The notes beneath the pieces are model-generated. The model was given only the letters and a program-made list of their open reading frames with translations, searched no databases and was not told the DNA's origin. Positions 10,022-18,776 of a stretch of 64,000 nt of DNA are shown piece by piece (the stretch's first letter is position 1; each line of letters opens with the position of its first letter). This DNA is from Pseudosulfitobacter pseudonitzschiae (GTDB lineage Bacteria; Pseudomonadota; Alphaproteobacteria; Rhodobacterales; Rhodobacteraceae), in contig NZ_FQVP01000005.1 in assembly GCF_900129395.1 (NCBI RefSeq), positions 372,001 through 436,000 of the forward strand, read 5' to 3'. The translations under genes were made by a program, and so were the position numbers.

Positions 10022-11006
10022 TGTCCTGAAGTTTGCGGCCATTTCTGCCGTTACGTCCCTGGCGATTGCAATCGGGCTGATCGTCACGCAACGCCCCGGC
10101 CCGACCAAGTCAAGCGACGACAGCGGCCTTGATTTCACCGAAACGCTGGCGCGGGGGCTGGAGGATGTGCCCGCCACCACGCCTGTACGGATGCGCGACG
10201 GATATGCGCTGCAAATCCGACGCTACGGGGCGGCGGGGCGCGAAAATGTGCCTCTGGTTGTGCTGATCCACGGATCGGGCTGGCATGGCATGCAGTTTCA
10301 CACGCTGGCTTCTGCGCTGGCGTCCGAGGCCGACGTGGTGGTGCCCGATCTGCGCGGTCACGGCGCGGCACCGGGGCGGCGGGGTGATGTGGATTATATT
10401 GGTCAGTACGAAGATGATCTGGCCGATCTGATCACCGATCAGGCCCGCACGGGGCAAAAGGTTGTGATGGTGGGCCATTCCTCGGGCGGGGGGCTGGTGG
10501 TGCGCATGGCCGGTGGCGCGCATGGCGCAATGATTGATCGCGCCGTTCTGCTGGCTCCGTTCCTGAAACACAACGCGGCCACCACGCGGCGCAATTCAGG
10601 CGGCTGGGCGCGGGTGCTGGTGCGCCGTGTCATCGGGCTGAGCATGCTGAACGCGGTGGGCGTGCGCGCGCTGAACCACCTGACGATCATTCAATTCGAC
10701 ATGCCGCGTGCCGTTCTGGAAGGCCCGTTGGGACGCACGGCGACCACGGCCTATTCCTATCGGTTGAACAGCAGCTTTGCGCCGCGGTCCGATTTTCTGG
10801 GCGATGTTGCGGCACTTCCGCGCTTTGCGCTGGTGGTTGGCGCGCAGGACGAGGCCTTTGTTGCGGACGCCTATGCGCCGCTGATGCGCAGCGTGACCGA
10901 TGTGGGACAGTACCATATCGTCCCGAACGTGGGGCATTTGGACATTGTCGATGCGCCGCAAACGCTGGCTGTTATCCAAGAGGCGATTGATGCCGTTCGA
11001 CAGTGA
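10011..11006 (+). CDS. membrane-anchored alpha/beta hydrolase
   Basis: A 331-residue protein. An N-terminal hydrophobic helix (residues ~3-26) probably anchors it in the inner membrane with the catalytic domain outside. The fold is shown by LVVLIHGSG (oxyanion region), the nucleophile elbow GHSSGG (Ser157), a later Asp in VVGAQDEAF and the catalytic His in VPNVGHLD. Family: monoacylglycerol-lipase/lysophospholipase-like. The start overlaps the end of cimA by 11 bp and the end overlaps the next gene by 17 bp, so translation is coupled. Substrate unknown. Confidence 0.85.
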   Translation: MLLSVLKFAAISAVTSLAIAIGLIVTQRPGPTKSSDDSGLDFTETLARGLEDVPATTPVRMRDGYALQIRRYGAAGRENVPLVVLIHGSGWHGMQFHTLASALASEADVVVPDLRGHGAAPGRRGDVDYIGQYEDDLADLITDQARTGQKVVMVGHSSGGGLVVRMAGGAHGAMIDRAVLLAPFLKHNAATTRRNSGGWARVLVRRVIGLSMLNAVGVRALNHLTIIQFDMPRAVLEGPLGRTATTAYSYRLNSSFAPRSDFLGDVAALPRFALVVGAQDEAFVADAYAPLMRSVTDVGQYHIVPNVGHLDIVDAPQTLAVIQEAIDAVRQ

Positions 11007-11754
11007 CCTGACCGCCTGTGCCGCTTTGGTGCAAAAGGCCGATCCCGACCGCTTTCGCGCCACCATGGCCGCGCCAGTGGCCGCGCGTTCGGTGCTGTTT
11101 GCGCTGTATGCGTTCAACGTCGAGGTGGCGCGCGCGCCTTGGGTTACCCAAGAGGCGATGATCGCCGAGATGCGTCTGCAATGGTGGCGCGATGCGCTGG
11201 AAGAGATCGCAAAAGGCGGCATCGTGCGGCGGCATGAGGTGGTGACGCCGCTGGCCCATGCGCTGGATGCCGATGCGGCCCGCGCGTTGGACCGTTTGGT
11301 CGCCGCGCGGCGCTGGGATATTTACCGCGACCCGTTCGAGGACGCGGCGCATTTTGACAGCTATCTGGCCGACACTTCGGGTGAACTGATGTGGGCGGCG
11401 GCACAGGCATTGGGGGCAGGGGCCGAGGCCGAGGCACCGGTGCGCGCCTTTGGCACCGCGACGGGACTGGCGCGGTTCCTGCAGGCCGTGCCCGAGCTTG
11501 AGGCGCAAAAGCGCGTGCCGCTGGTGGACGGGCGGGCCGAGGCGGTGGCCGATCTGTGCAAGGCTGCGTTGGCATCTATGCCCAACCGTGCGGCGTTGCG
11601 CCGTGTCGCGGGTTCGGGCGCGCCTGCGCTGACCGAAGGGTTCCTGACGCAGGCCATCCTGAAACAGGCGGCCCGCGATCCGGGCCGCGTGGCGGCAGGG
11701 GCGTTGCAGATCAACCCGGCGCGCCAGTCGTTTTTGCTGTGGCGCTGGTCCTGA
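10990..11754 (+). CDS. squalene/phytoene synthase family protein, NDUFAF6-like
   Basis: A 254-residue all-helical protein of the trans-isoprenyl synthase fold. The segment EMRLQWWRDALEEI corresponds to the first Asp-rich helix but has the form seen in NDUFAF6, the mitochondrial complex I assembly factor, and not the catalytic DxxED of true squalene synthases. A role in respiratory complex assembly is therefore more likely than terpenoid synthesis; this is inference from family resemblance. The start ATG was chosen because upstream residues show no family similarity and it overlaps the hydrolase by 17 bp. Confidence 0.75.
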   Translation: MPFDSDLTACAALVQKADPDRFRATMAAPVAARSVLFALYAFNVEVARAPWVTQEAMIAEMRLQWWRDALEEIAKGGIVRRHEVVTPLAHALDADAARALDRLVAARRWDIYRDPFEDAAHFDSYLADTSGELMWAAAQALGAGAEAEAPVRAFGTATGLARFLQAVPELEAQKRVPLVDGRAEAVADLCKAALASMPNRAALRRVAGSGAPALTEGFLTQAILKQAARDPGRVAAGALQINPARQSFLLWRWS

Positions 11755-11758
11755 CGGC

Positions 11759-13033
11759 TTAGGCTGCGGCCTCCTTGGGGCGCAGCATCAGCCAGATCAG
11801 CGACCCGCCCGCCAGAACCAGAAACGGCACCATCGCGATATTGACCGCGGCCCAGCCCTGGACGGGGCTGCCGCCGGAACAGTTCATCAACCCGCCCGAG
11901 GCCAGTGACGCCATGGTCACGCCGCCGAACACCAGCAGGTCGTTCAGGCCCTGCATCCGCCCGCGTTCATGGGGCAGGTGCGATCCCGACAGCATGGTCG
12001 TCGCCCCGATAAAGCCAAAGTTCCAGCCCAGTCCCAGCAGGATCAGCGCGATAAAGAAGTTGGAGAGGGTCACACCGGACAAGGCCACGATGCCAGCCGC
12101 GCCCAGAATGGCGATGCCCAGCCCCATGATCTTTTCCACGCCAAAGCGGTTGATCAGATGCCCGGTAAAGAAAGAGGGCGCAAACATTGCCAGCACGTGG
12201 CCCGTGACCACGTTTGACGCCAGATTGATGAAGGTCGAGCGTTGCTCGGCAGCACTCAGCCCGCTCAGGTCCGTGCCCGGCAACAGGTCGCCCGTCATGC
12301 CACAGCCCACAACCGCCAGCGGGGTCGAGGTCATCACAAGGTTCATCAGCGCGTAGGACACCGTCCCGCAGATCACCGCGACGGCGATGCGCGGCGTTTT
12401 CAACAGCTCAAGACGGCTTCGGCCACTGGGCGCATCCAGCGCAGGGACGGGCGGCTTGGGGATGTCGATGAAGAGAAACAGCAGCGAGCCGACCACGTTG
12501 ACGGTGATCACGGCAAGGTATGTGCCGAGGAAGGGGATCACATAGGCGTCTGCCGTCAGCTTGACCACCTGCGGGCCGATCACCGCAGAGAGCAGCCCCC
12601 CGGCCATCACATAGGAAATTGCCTTGGGGCGGAATTCATCCGACGCGGTGTCGGCGGCGGCAAAGCGGTAAAAGCCCTGGGCCGACATGTAGATACCGGT
12701 CAGAAAGCTGCCCGCCAGAAAGATCGGGAAAGATCCCAGGTACAGGCCGTAAGCCCCCACCATGCCACCCACAGCACCCCCGGTTGCGCCCACGAAAAAG
12801 CCCGCGCGGCGGCCAAAGCGTTGCATGATCGCCGACACCGGCGTCGCCGCCAGCATGGAGCCCAGAACGATCAGCGAAATAGGCAGCGTGGCAAAGCAGA
12901 CGTTGGTCGCCAGCGATTGCCCCGCCAGCCCCGCCACCACGAAAATCATCGGCATCTGGCTGCCCAAAAATGCCTGGGCGCAGACCAGAACGGCCACGTT
13001 ACGCTTGGCCCGGCTGTCATGTGTGTGTGTCAT
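11759..13033 (-). CDS. MFS transporter
   Basis: A 424-residue permease with twelve predicted hydrophobic helices. The loop between helices 2 and 3 reads MQRFGRRAG, the MFS signature position, and a central hydrophilic loop carries KPPVPALDAPSG. The C-terminal half has GGVTMASLASGGLMN, matching proteobacterial MFS proteins of unknown substrate. Start: Met of MTHTHDSRAKRN is chosen because the first helix begins soon after; in-frame ATGs lie 30 and 48 bp farther upstream and cannot be excluded. Converges on the NDUFAF6-like gene with a 4-bp gap. Confidence 0.8.
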   Translation of the reverse strand: MTHTHDSRAKRNVAVLVCAQAFLGSQMPMIFVVAGLAGQSLATNVCFATLPISLIVLGSMLAATPVSAIMQRFGRRAGFFVGATGGAVGGMVGAYGLYLGSFPIFLAGSFLTGIYMSAQGFYRFAAADTASDEFRPKAISYVMAGGLLSAVIGPQVVKLTADAYVIPFLGTYLAVITVNVVGSLLFLFIDIPKPPVPALDAPSGRSRLELLKTPRIAVAVICGTVSYALMNLVMTSTPLAVVGCGMTGDLLPGTDLSGLSAAEQRSTFINLASNVVTGHVLAMFAPSFFTGHLINRFGVEKIMGLGIAILGAAGIVALSGVTLSNFFIALILLGLGWNFGFIGATTMLSGSHLPHERGRMQGLNDLLVFGGVTMASLASGGLMNCSGGSPVQGWAAVNIAMVPFLVLAGGSLIWLMLRPKEAAA

Positions 13034-13266
13034 TTCGAGAGGCGTAAACCTGAAATTTGACATCGGCAAGTATCGGGCCACAGATATTTTCCAGCGGGGC
13101 CTTTTCGCGGCTTCTGCTACGTCACGTCACTTCGGGGGCAATTCAGCGGCTGCGCGCCCGCGAGGCCTGTGCTATAGGCGCCGCACCGGAAAACTGAACG
13201 CAACACTGACCAGCCGATCCCCCGGGGTTTTTCCTCGACCGGCCTGGGACACGGGACCAAGACATC

Positions 13267-13725
13267 ATGACAGAGACCAAACGCATCGTTATCTCCAGCG
13301 ATCACGCCGATATTGCAATGCGCCAGAACATCGCCGCGCATATTGCAAAACAAGGCTGGGAGGTCGTGGACATCGGCCCGACCACATCCGAAAGCACGCA
13401 CTATCCGCTGCACGGCAAAGCCGCGGCCGAACGAGTCGCATCGGGCGATTGCCAGCTTGGCATTTTGTTGTGTGGCACCGGGCAGGGCATCATGATGGCG
13501 GCGAACAAGGTGGCGGGCATCCGTTGCGGCGTGTGCTCTGACACATTCTCGGCCCGCATGATCCGCGAGCACAACGATGCCAACATGATGTCGCTGGGCG
13601 CGCGCGTGCTGGGTGAGGGGCTGGCGCTGGACATCGTCGATGCCTTTCTGAACGCCACGTTTGAAGGTGGCCGTCATGCCACGCGCGTGGATATGATCGA
13701 AGCAGGCGCGGACGTGACCGCCTGA
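13267..13725 (+). CDS. rpiB: ribose 5-phosphate isomerase B
   Basis: A 152-residue RpiB/LacAB family enzyme that interconverts ribose 5-phosphate and ribulose 5-phosphate in the pentose phosphate pathway. The substrate motif SDHA (residues 11-14), the catalytic Cys69 in LLCGTGQG, and REHNDANMMSLG with His102 are all intact. Length is typical. Start ATG as given. Divergent from the MFS gene by ~230 bp; cobK follows 21 bp downstream. Confidence 0.93.
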   Translation: MTETKRIVISSDHADIAMRQNIAAHIAKQGWEVVDIGPTTSESTHYPLHGKAAAERVASGDCQLGILLCGTGQGIMMAANKVAGIRCGVCSDTFSARMIREHNDANMMSLGARVLGEGLALDIVDAFLNATFEGGRHATRVDMIEAGADVTA

Positions 13726-13746
13726 GGCACCTGCAAGGGGTATGGC

Positions 13747-14487
13747 ATGACACCACAAGCGCCGCGTGCGCGCATATTGCTGCTGGGCGGTGCCGGTGAG
13801 ACGGCTGCGGCTCTGGCGGCGGTGCGCGGGCGTGCGGGGCTTGAGGTGCGCGTTCTTTGCGACGGTGCCCCGCCCAAGGGTGTGGTGTCCGACTTGCCGG
13901 AGGTGACGCCGGATCGTGCGGGGCTGACACAGGCGCTGCGGGCAGGTGGCTTTAGCCATCTTCTGGATGTGACCCACGGATTTGCGGGGCGGATCAGCAC
14001 CGACGCGGCGGCGGCTTGCAAGGCGACAGGGGCGCAATATGCGCTGTTGCGTCGGCCTGCCTGGAGGCCTGCACCGGGTGACCGATGGACCGATGTGCCC
14101 GACATGGCCGCGGCATCCGATTCGATTGCGCCCTTCGAACGCGTCTTTACCAACGTGGGCCGTGCGCTGTTGCCGGCGCTTGCGGGGTTCGGTGGGCAGT
14201 TGTTCGTGCGTCAGACCACGCGGCACGCCATGCCGCCACCGCGGGGCAACATTCGCTATGTTTTCGGCAGCCCGCCGTTCTCGCATGACGCCGAGGTGGC
14301 CGTGTTGCGCGAGCTGGCGGTCGATGCCGTCCTGTTTCGCAACACCGGTGGGACCGCGTCGGAAACTAAAGTGTCAGCGGCGCGTGCCTTGGGATTGCAG
14401 ATGGTGATGCTGTCGCGGCCCGTTGCACCGGAAGGCACACATTTGCCCGATGTCGCCGCCGTCGCCCGCTGGGCTGATAGCCTGTGA
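13747..14487 (+). CDS. cobK: precorrin-6A / cobalt-precorrin-6A reductase
   Basis: A 246-residue CobK/CbiJ protein, NADPH-dependent reduction of precorrin-6A in the corrin ring pathway. Recognised from the N-terminal ILLLGGAGETAALA nucleotide site, LDVTHGFA (the DATHPFA box of the family), and the C-terminal FRNTGGTASETKVSAAR followed by VVMLSRP-like residues. No other cobalamin gene lies nearby, so it stands apart from a cob cluster here. Its stop overlaps the following GTG start by 4 bp (GTGA). Confidence 0.85.
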   Translation: MTPQAPRARILLLGGAGETAAALAAVRGRAGLEVRVLCDGAPPKGVVSDLPEVTPDRAGLTQALRAGGFSHLLDVTHGFAGRISTDAAAACKATGAQYALLRRPAWRPAPGDRWTDVPDMAAASDSIAPFERVFTNVGRALLPALAGFGGQLFVRQTTRHAMPPPRGNIRYVFGSPPFSHDAEVAVLRELAVDAVLFRNTGGTASETKVSAARALGLQMVMLSRPVAPEGTHLPDVAAVARWADSL

Positions 14488-15116
14488 GCGTGGGGCGCAT
14501 CATCGAAACCGACGCCGACGTGGCCGAAGGGGCTGCGTGGCTGGCTGCAAACGATCCACAGATGGCGCGGGCGCTGGCGCAGACAGGTCCCTTGCCGTTG
14601 CGCCGCCGGCCGGACGGCTTTGCGCATCTTCTGTCCGCGATCGTCAGCCAACAGGTCAGCACGGCCTCTGCTGCCGCGATCTGGGCGCGGATGGAAGGTG
14701 CGGGCCTGACGACGCAATCCGCTGTTCTGGCTGCGGGTGATGACGGTCTGCGCGCTGTCGGCCTGAGCCGTCAGAAGATTGCCTATGCGCAGGCGCTGGC
14801 GGGGGCGGATATCGACTATGCCGCCTTGCGCGACGCGCCCGACGCGCAGGTCATTGCCACATTGGTCGCGGTCAAGGGCATCGGTGTGTGGACCGCCGAG
14901 ATCTATGCCATGTTCAGCCTGGGCCGTGCCGATGTGTTCGCGCCGGGCGATCTGGCACTGCAAGAGGCGGCGCGGGTGCTGTATGATCTGCCCGCACGGC
15001 CCACGCCCAAACAGCTGCGGACGATGGCCGAACGCTGGACACCGTGGCGATCGGTTGCGGCGCGCTGCCTGTTTGCGTACTACCGAGTAGCAAAAGGCAG
15101 GGAAGGGATCACATGA
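14484..15116 (+). CDS. DNA-3-methyladenine glycosylase II (AlkA-like)
   Basis: A 210-residue HhH-GPD base-excision repair glycosylase. The helix-hairpin-helix VKGIGVWTAEIYAMF (residues 130-144) and catalytic Asp156 in FAPGDLALQ are clear; ISQQVS-type residues (IVSQQVST, 53-60) line the lesion pocket. It lacks the N-terminal AlkA domain and the iron-sulfur cluster cysteines of Nth/MutY, so fits the short AlkA/Mag1 form. Start is GTG, overlapping the cobK stop (GTGA); it also overlaps the next gene by ATGA, giving a coupled trio. Confidence 0.88.
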   Translation: MSVGRIIETDADVAEGAAWLAANDPQMARALAQTGPLPLRRRPDGFAHLLSAIVSQQVSTASAAAIWARMEGAGLTTQSAVLAAGDDGLRAVGLSRQKIAYAQALAGADIDYAALRDAPDAQVIATLVAVKGIGVWTAEIYAMFSLGRADVFAPGDLALQEAARVLYDLPARPTPKQLRTMAERWTPWRSVAARCLFAYYRVAKGREGIT

Positions 15117-15778
15117 CTCGCGTTCTTCAATCGCAACGCCGCGAACCGGCATCAGGCGAGGTCCGCTCGGCCGTCGTCTTTCTGCATGGCTACGGCGCAA
15201 ACGGGGCTGACCTCCTTGGGCTGGCCGATCCGTTGTCGGAACATCTGCCCGACACGCTGTTCGTCTCGCCCGATGCGCCGGAACGCATCGACGGGATGCC
15301 CAATGCCTTTCAATGGTTCCCGATCCCCTGGATCGACGGATCAAGCGAAGAAGAGGCCGAACGCGGGATGCGCGCAGCTGTCGAGGATGTGAACGCATAT
15401 CTGGACGCGCTGATGGTCGACGAGGATCTGATGCCCGAGCAGGTCGCGCTGTTCGGGTTCAGCCAGGGCACGATGATGGCGCTGCACGTGGCCCCGCGCC
15501 GCGAGGATGCGCTGGCCGGAGTGGTGGCGTTTTCGGGGCGTTTGCTGAATCCCGAGGTGCTGGCGGACGAGGTTGTCTCGCGTCCTCCGGTCCTGTTGGT
15601 TCATGGCGATCAGGATGACGTTGTGCCACCGCAGTCGCTGCCACAGGCCGCCGAAGCCCTGCAGGAAGCGGGCTGGAAAGACGTGTTTGCGCATGTAATG
15701 AAAGGCACCGCCCATGGCATCGCGCCGGATGGTCTGAGCATTTCACTGGCATTTTTGCGCGACAAACTGGGATTCTGA
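15113..15778 (+). CDS. carboxylesterase / phospholipase family alpha/beta hydrolase
   Basis: A 221-residue serine esterase of the YpfH/EstB (Abhydrolase_2) family. VVFLHGYGAN gives the oxyanion hole, the nucleophile is Ser117 in GFSQG, the acid is Asp168 in HGDQDDVVP, and the base His201 in GTAHGI. Cytoplasmic, complete, substrate unknown. The ATG follows GGAAGGGA at good distance and overlaps the glycosylase stop (ATGA), so an ATG 69 bp upstream in the same frame was rejected. Confidence 0.88.
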   Translation: MTRVLQSQRREPASGEVRSAVVFLHGYGANGADLLGLADPLSEHLPDTLFVSPDAPERIDGMPNAFQWFPIPWIDGSSEEEAERGMRAAVEDVNAYLDALMVDEDLMPEQVALFGFSQGTMMALHVAPRREDALAGVVAFSGRLLNPEVLADEVVSRPPVLLVHGDQDDVVPPQSLPQAAEALQEAGWKDVFAHVMKGTAHGIAPDGLSISLAFLRDKLGF

Positions 15779-15786
15779 CGCCGATT

Positions 15787-15806
15787 AGGGCTGCAACCCT
15801 TTTTTT
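15787..15806 (+). terminator. weak terminator-like hairpin
   Basis: A 4-bp stem AGGG/CCCT with a six-base loop followed by seven Ts just after the esterase. The T-run is convincing but the stem is short, so this may be an inefficient terminator. Confidence 0.35.
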
Positions 15807-15869
15807 CAACGAATTTTTATGCCTCACTTGTCACAATAGCAAAAGAGCAATGGCAAGCAGGGATAGAGC

Positions 15870-16478
15870 ATGTTGAATAAACAGGTGAAATCCGCCTTAA
15901 CTCAGGCGGTTATGGGAATTTCGGTTTTGTTGGGGGCGCAGTTCTATGCACCTGTCGTCTACGCCCAACGCGGCACCGGAGATTTTGTTCCACCGATCAC
16001 GCTGGAAAAAGAGCTGGGCCGCAAATTTATTTTGCGCATGGCCGGAATGCCCGAGGGTGTCGGCCGTGCGATGATGCAGATTGATGCACCCGATCAGGCG
16101 ATGAACCGGCATCAAGAGGTGTCGGACCTGTCGGGGGCCGATGTCTGGGTCGTCGGCTTGCAGGATTGGCAACAGACCGACTGGCTGCGCGATACCCCGT
16201 GGAGCGCGCTGTTTGCCGAACGTCTGAACGAAACACCGGACAGCACCGTTTACCGGTCGTTCCAATGGCGCGTGCGCACGGGCCAATATGTCGACGTGCA
16301 TTTCGTGAACCTGTCGCAGACCCAGGACATGCCGCCGCTGTGCCTGGCGTTGGCGGTTTATGATCTGAGCCGCGAAATCATGCCGGAATTGCGCGTGAAC
16401 GGACGGGCGATCCGGTCGGCGCGGGCACGCAGCTGCGCACGCGAGGGATGGCGCGATATGCCGTTCGCCAGCAATTAA
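15870..16478 (+). CDS. secreted hypothetical protein
   Basis: A 202-residue protein with a Sec-type signal: basic start MLNKQVKS, hydrophobic core AVMGISVLLGAQFY and likely cleavage after VVYA. The mature part is predicted periplasmic, with two late Cys residues (in PPLC and RSCA) that could form a disulfide. No recognised domain. A strong terminator follows, so it is a single-gene unit. Confidence 0.65.
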   Translation: MLNKQVKSALTQAVMGISVLLGAQFYAPVVYAQRGTGDFVPPITLEKELGRKFILRMAGMPEGVGRAMMQIDAPDQAMNRHQEVSDLSGADVWVVGLQDWQQTDWLRDTPWSALFAERLNETPDSTVYRSFQWRVRTGQYVDVHFVNLSQTQDMPPLCLALAVYDLSREIMPELRVNGRAIRSARARSCAREGWRDMPFASN

Positions 16479-16504
16479 AGGCGATTCCAGTTGTAAATGC
16501 GGCC

Positions 16505-16532
16505 ACAGGCACCCTTTGGGGTGCCTGTTTTT
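16505..16532 (+). terminator. intrinsic terminator
   Basis: A perfect 10-bp stem (16505-16514 with 16519-16528) with a TTTG loop and a run of Ts, ending the secreted hypothetical gene. Confidence 0.85.
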
Positions 16533-16709
16533 GTAACGGGGATGTGAAATTTTGCCCCTTTGCGCGCATCGAACATCTTGTGGGAAAAACCGGACTTGTC
16601 AGAAACTTGCTACGAGATATAGTCAGTGACATCAGGCGTGAGCAGATGCTCTGACCCGATGTCGCAGGGGCGGCGCGGGTGTCAAATCGGGCGAGGATGA
16701 TTGCACGAA

Positions 16710-17294
16710 ATGGACGGCGATTTCAGAACGGAATTCACACGCGCTCCGGGCGCGTTGAAACAGCATCCGGCACTGGTGCTGAATGCGGATTACAGGCCAC
16801 TCAGTTACTATCCTTTGTCGCTGTGGCCCTGGCAGGAAGCGGTCAAGGCGGCCTGGCTGGATCGGGTGGACATCGTCGCCGAATACGACGAAGTGGTCCG
16901 AAGCCCCAGTACGGTGTTCAGGATACCGTCCGTTGTCGTCCTCAAAGATTATGTCAAACCTCAAAAGCGCGTGGCCTTCACGCGCTTTAATTTATTTTTA
17001 AGGGATGAATTCCGTTGCCAGTACTGTGGCGCGCGGGGCGATCTGACCTTTGACCACGTGGTGCCACGTGCCAGCGGGGGCGTGACCAGCTGGCAGAACG
17101 TCGTCGCGGCCTGCAGCCCGTGCAACCTGAAAAAAGGGTCCAAGGCGCTGCATCGTACCGGCATGGCGCTGCGCAAACCACCGCGCCAGCCCGCCGCAGA
17201 GGAATTGCGCAACATGGGCCGGAAGTTCCCGCCCAACCATCTGCACGAGGCGTGGATGGACTTTTTGTATTGGGACGCAGAGCTGGAGGCTTAA
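16710..17294 (+). CDS. HNH endonuclease
   Basis: A 194-residue protein with an HNH nuclease domain in its middle: zinc-binding CQYC and CSPC pairs flank LTFDHVVPRASGG, whose His is the metal/catalytic residue, followed by NVVAACSPCN. The start is ATG at 16710 because the GAGGA sequence at 16694 is properly spaced to it and too close to the TTG at 16701. Stand-alone chromosomal HNH proteins of this type are common in alphaproteobacteria; their job is not known. Confidence 0.85.
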   Translation: MDGDFRTEFTRAPGALKQHPALVLNADYRPLSYYPLSLWPWQEAVKAAWLDRVDIVAEYDEVVRSPSTVFRIPSVVVLKDYVKPQKRVAFTRFNLFLRDEFRCQYCGARGDLTFDHVVPRASGGVTSWQNVVAACSPCNLKKGSKALHRTGMALRKPPRQPAAEELRNMGRKFPPNHLHEAWMDFLYWDAELEA

Positions 17295-17452
17295 GGCTCG
17301 GGAACTGGTGCTGGAACGGGTTGGGCGGTGGCCTGCGAATTCGACGCGATTTTCGGAACGTCGTGCCTGAGTGGTGTTATGCGATAGACCGCAAGGCGTT
17401 CTCAACGCCAACCCCAATCACCAAAGCCCGGAACAAGGCACGCAGTGCCGCC

Positions 17453-17583
17453 GGGCAGCGCCCGACCGCCCCATGGGCGGGCGCTTCTTCACCGTCTTGC
17501 ACCTCATCACACCCACGCCAAAGCGGGTAAATGAAGTGGTATGAGTGAAGGTAGCTGCGCCCACCCGCGGTCAGGCGCTGCCC
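17453..17583. repeat. intergenic palindromic repeat, copy 2, interrupted
   Basis: Lies in the 425-bp gap 17295-17719, which otherwise holds no gene. Arms 17453-17468 and 17568-17583 match those of copy 1 at 8254-8330 (one mismatch within the stem), but the interval is 99 bases instead of 31. The extra ~65 bases sit between the CTTCTTCAC and TGCGCCCACCC parts of the element, so this copy carries an insertion or is a longer subtype. Confidence 0.65.
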
Positions 17584-17719
17584 TGTGTGGACCGGTTCGA
17601 GCCAATGGTAACCGGACCTTCGCCGCGATCTGACGAAGGTTCGGTTGTCCAATCATGGCCCGTCTTTGAAGGCCTCAAAACCACCGCACGCGCCACGTCT
17701 GCCTGCAAGATAAGCCAGT

Positions 17720-18766
17720 CTATGCCTTCGCGCGTTGCAGCATCCCGAACAGGTCGCGCGGATCATCGGGGTCGGCGAGCAAATCCAGCGGATGGAAATA
17801 ATCCGTCCCCGCGATCTGGTCGCGCACGTAGCGCAGGGCGCTGAAATCCTCGGTGGCAAAGCCCACGCTGTCGAACAGGGTGATCTGCGATTGCGACGTG
17901 CGCCCCGGCTTGGCGCCGCTCAGAACCTCCCAGAATTCGGTGACCGGGTGGTCGGGGGCAAGCTGCTGGATCTCGCCCTCGATCCGGGTCTGGGCCGGGA
18001 ATTCCACAAAGATGTCCGACCGCGTCAGGATGGCCGGGGCCAGCTCCGTTTTGCCCGGACAGTCGCCGCCGATGGCGTTGATGTGCACGCCGGCGCCGAC
18101 CATGTTGTCGGTCAGGATCGTCGCATATTGCTTGTCCGCCGTGCAGGTGGTCAGGATCTGTGCGCCTTCAATGGCCTCCTGTGCGCTGTCGCAGGACACA
18201 ACGGTCAGCCCGCTGTTCGCCAAGTTGGCGGCGCATTTCGCGGTGGCTTTGGTGTCGACGTCATAGAGCCGTACCGTGTCAATGCCAACAATTGCCTTCA
18301 TCGCGATGCTCTGGAATTCGGACTGCGCGCCGTTGCCGATCATGGCCATTGTCGTGGCCCCCTTGGGCGCCAGCACCCGCGCCACCAGCGCCGAGGTGGC
18401 CGCCGTGCGCATGGCGGTCAGCATGGTCATCTCGGACAGCAATACAGGATAACCCGTCGCCACATCCGCCAGCAGGCCAAAGGCGGTGACCGTCTGCAAT
18501 CCGTCGGCGGTGTTCTTGGGGTGGCCGTTCACGTATTTGAACCCGTAGACCTCGCCGTCCGAGGTCGGCATCAGTTCGATTACGCCCTCGGGTGAATGCG
18601 ACGCCACGCGGGGCGATTTGTCGAACAGCTCCCAGCGGCGAAAATCGGCTTCGATATAGTCGGCCAGACCCTTCAGCGCGTCCTCGATCCCGATGTGGTG
18701 GATCAGCTGCATCATGTGATCGACGGATACGAAGGGCACAAGGGCCTTGTCGGAGGGGGTCAGCAT
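17720..18766 (-). CDS. ocd: ornithine cyclodeaminase
   Basis: A 348-residue member of the ornithine cyclodeaminase/mu-crystallin family; converts ornithine to proline plus ammonia with bound NAD. Visible: the substrate-site lysine region GFKYVNGHPKNT, MTAMRTAATSALVA (Arg contact), the Rossmann motif MIGNGAQSEF, and CTADKQ / INAIGGDCPGKTEL. The start is the ATG at 18766, which has AAGGAG seven bases upstream; that ribosome site overlaps the stop codon of the arginase gene. Together the two genes form an arginine to proline route. Confidence 0.92.
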   Translation of the reverse strand: MLTPSDKALVPFVSVDHMMQLIHHIGIEDALKGLADYIEADFRRWELFDKSPRVASHSPEGVIELMPTSDGEVYGFKYVNGHPKNTADGLQTVTAFGLLADVATGYPVLLSEMTMLTAMRTAATSALVARVLAPKGATTMAMIGNGAQSEFQSIAMKAIVGIDTVRLYDVDTKATAKCAANLANSGLTVVSCDSAQEAIEGAQILTTCTADKQYATILTDNMVGAGVHINAIGGDCPGKTELAPAILTRSDIFVEFPAQTRIEGEIQQLAPDHPVTEFWEVLSGAKPGRTSQSQITLFDSVGFATEDFSALRYVRDQIAGTDYFHPLDLLADPDDPRDLFGMLQRAKA

Positions 18767-18776
18767 GGCGGTCTCC

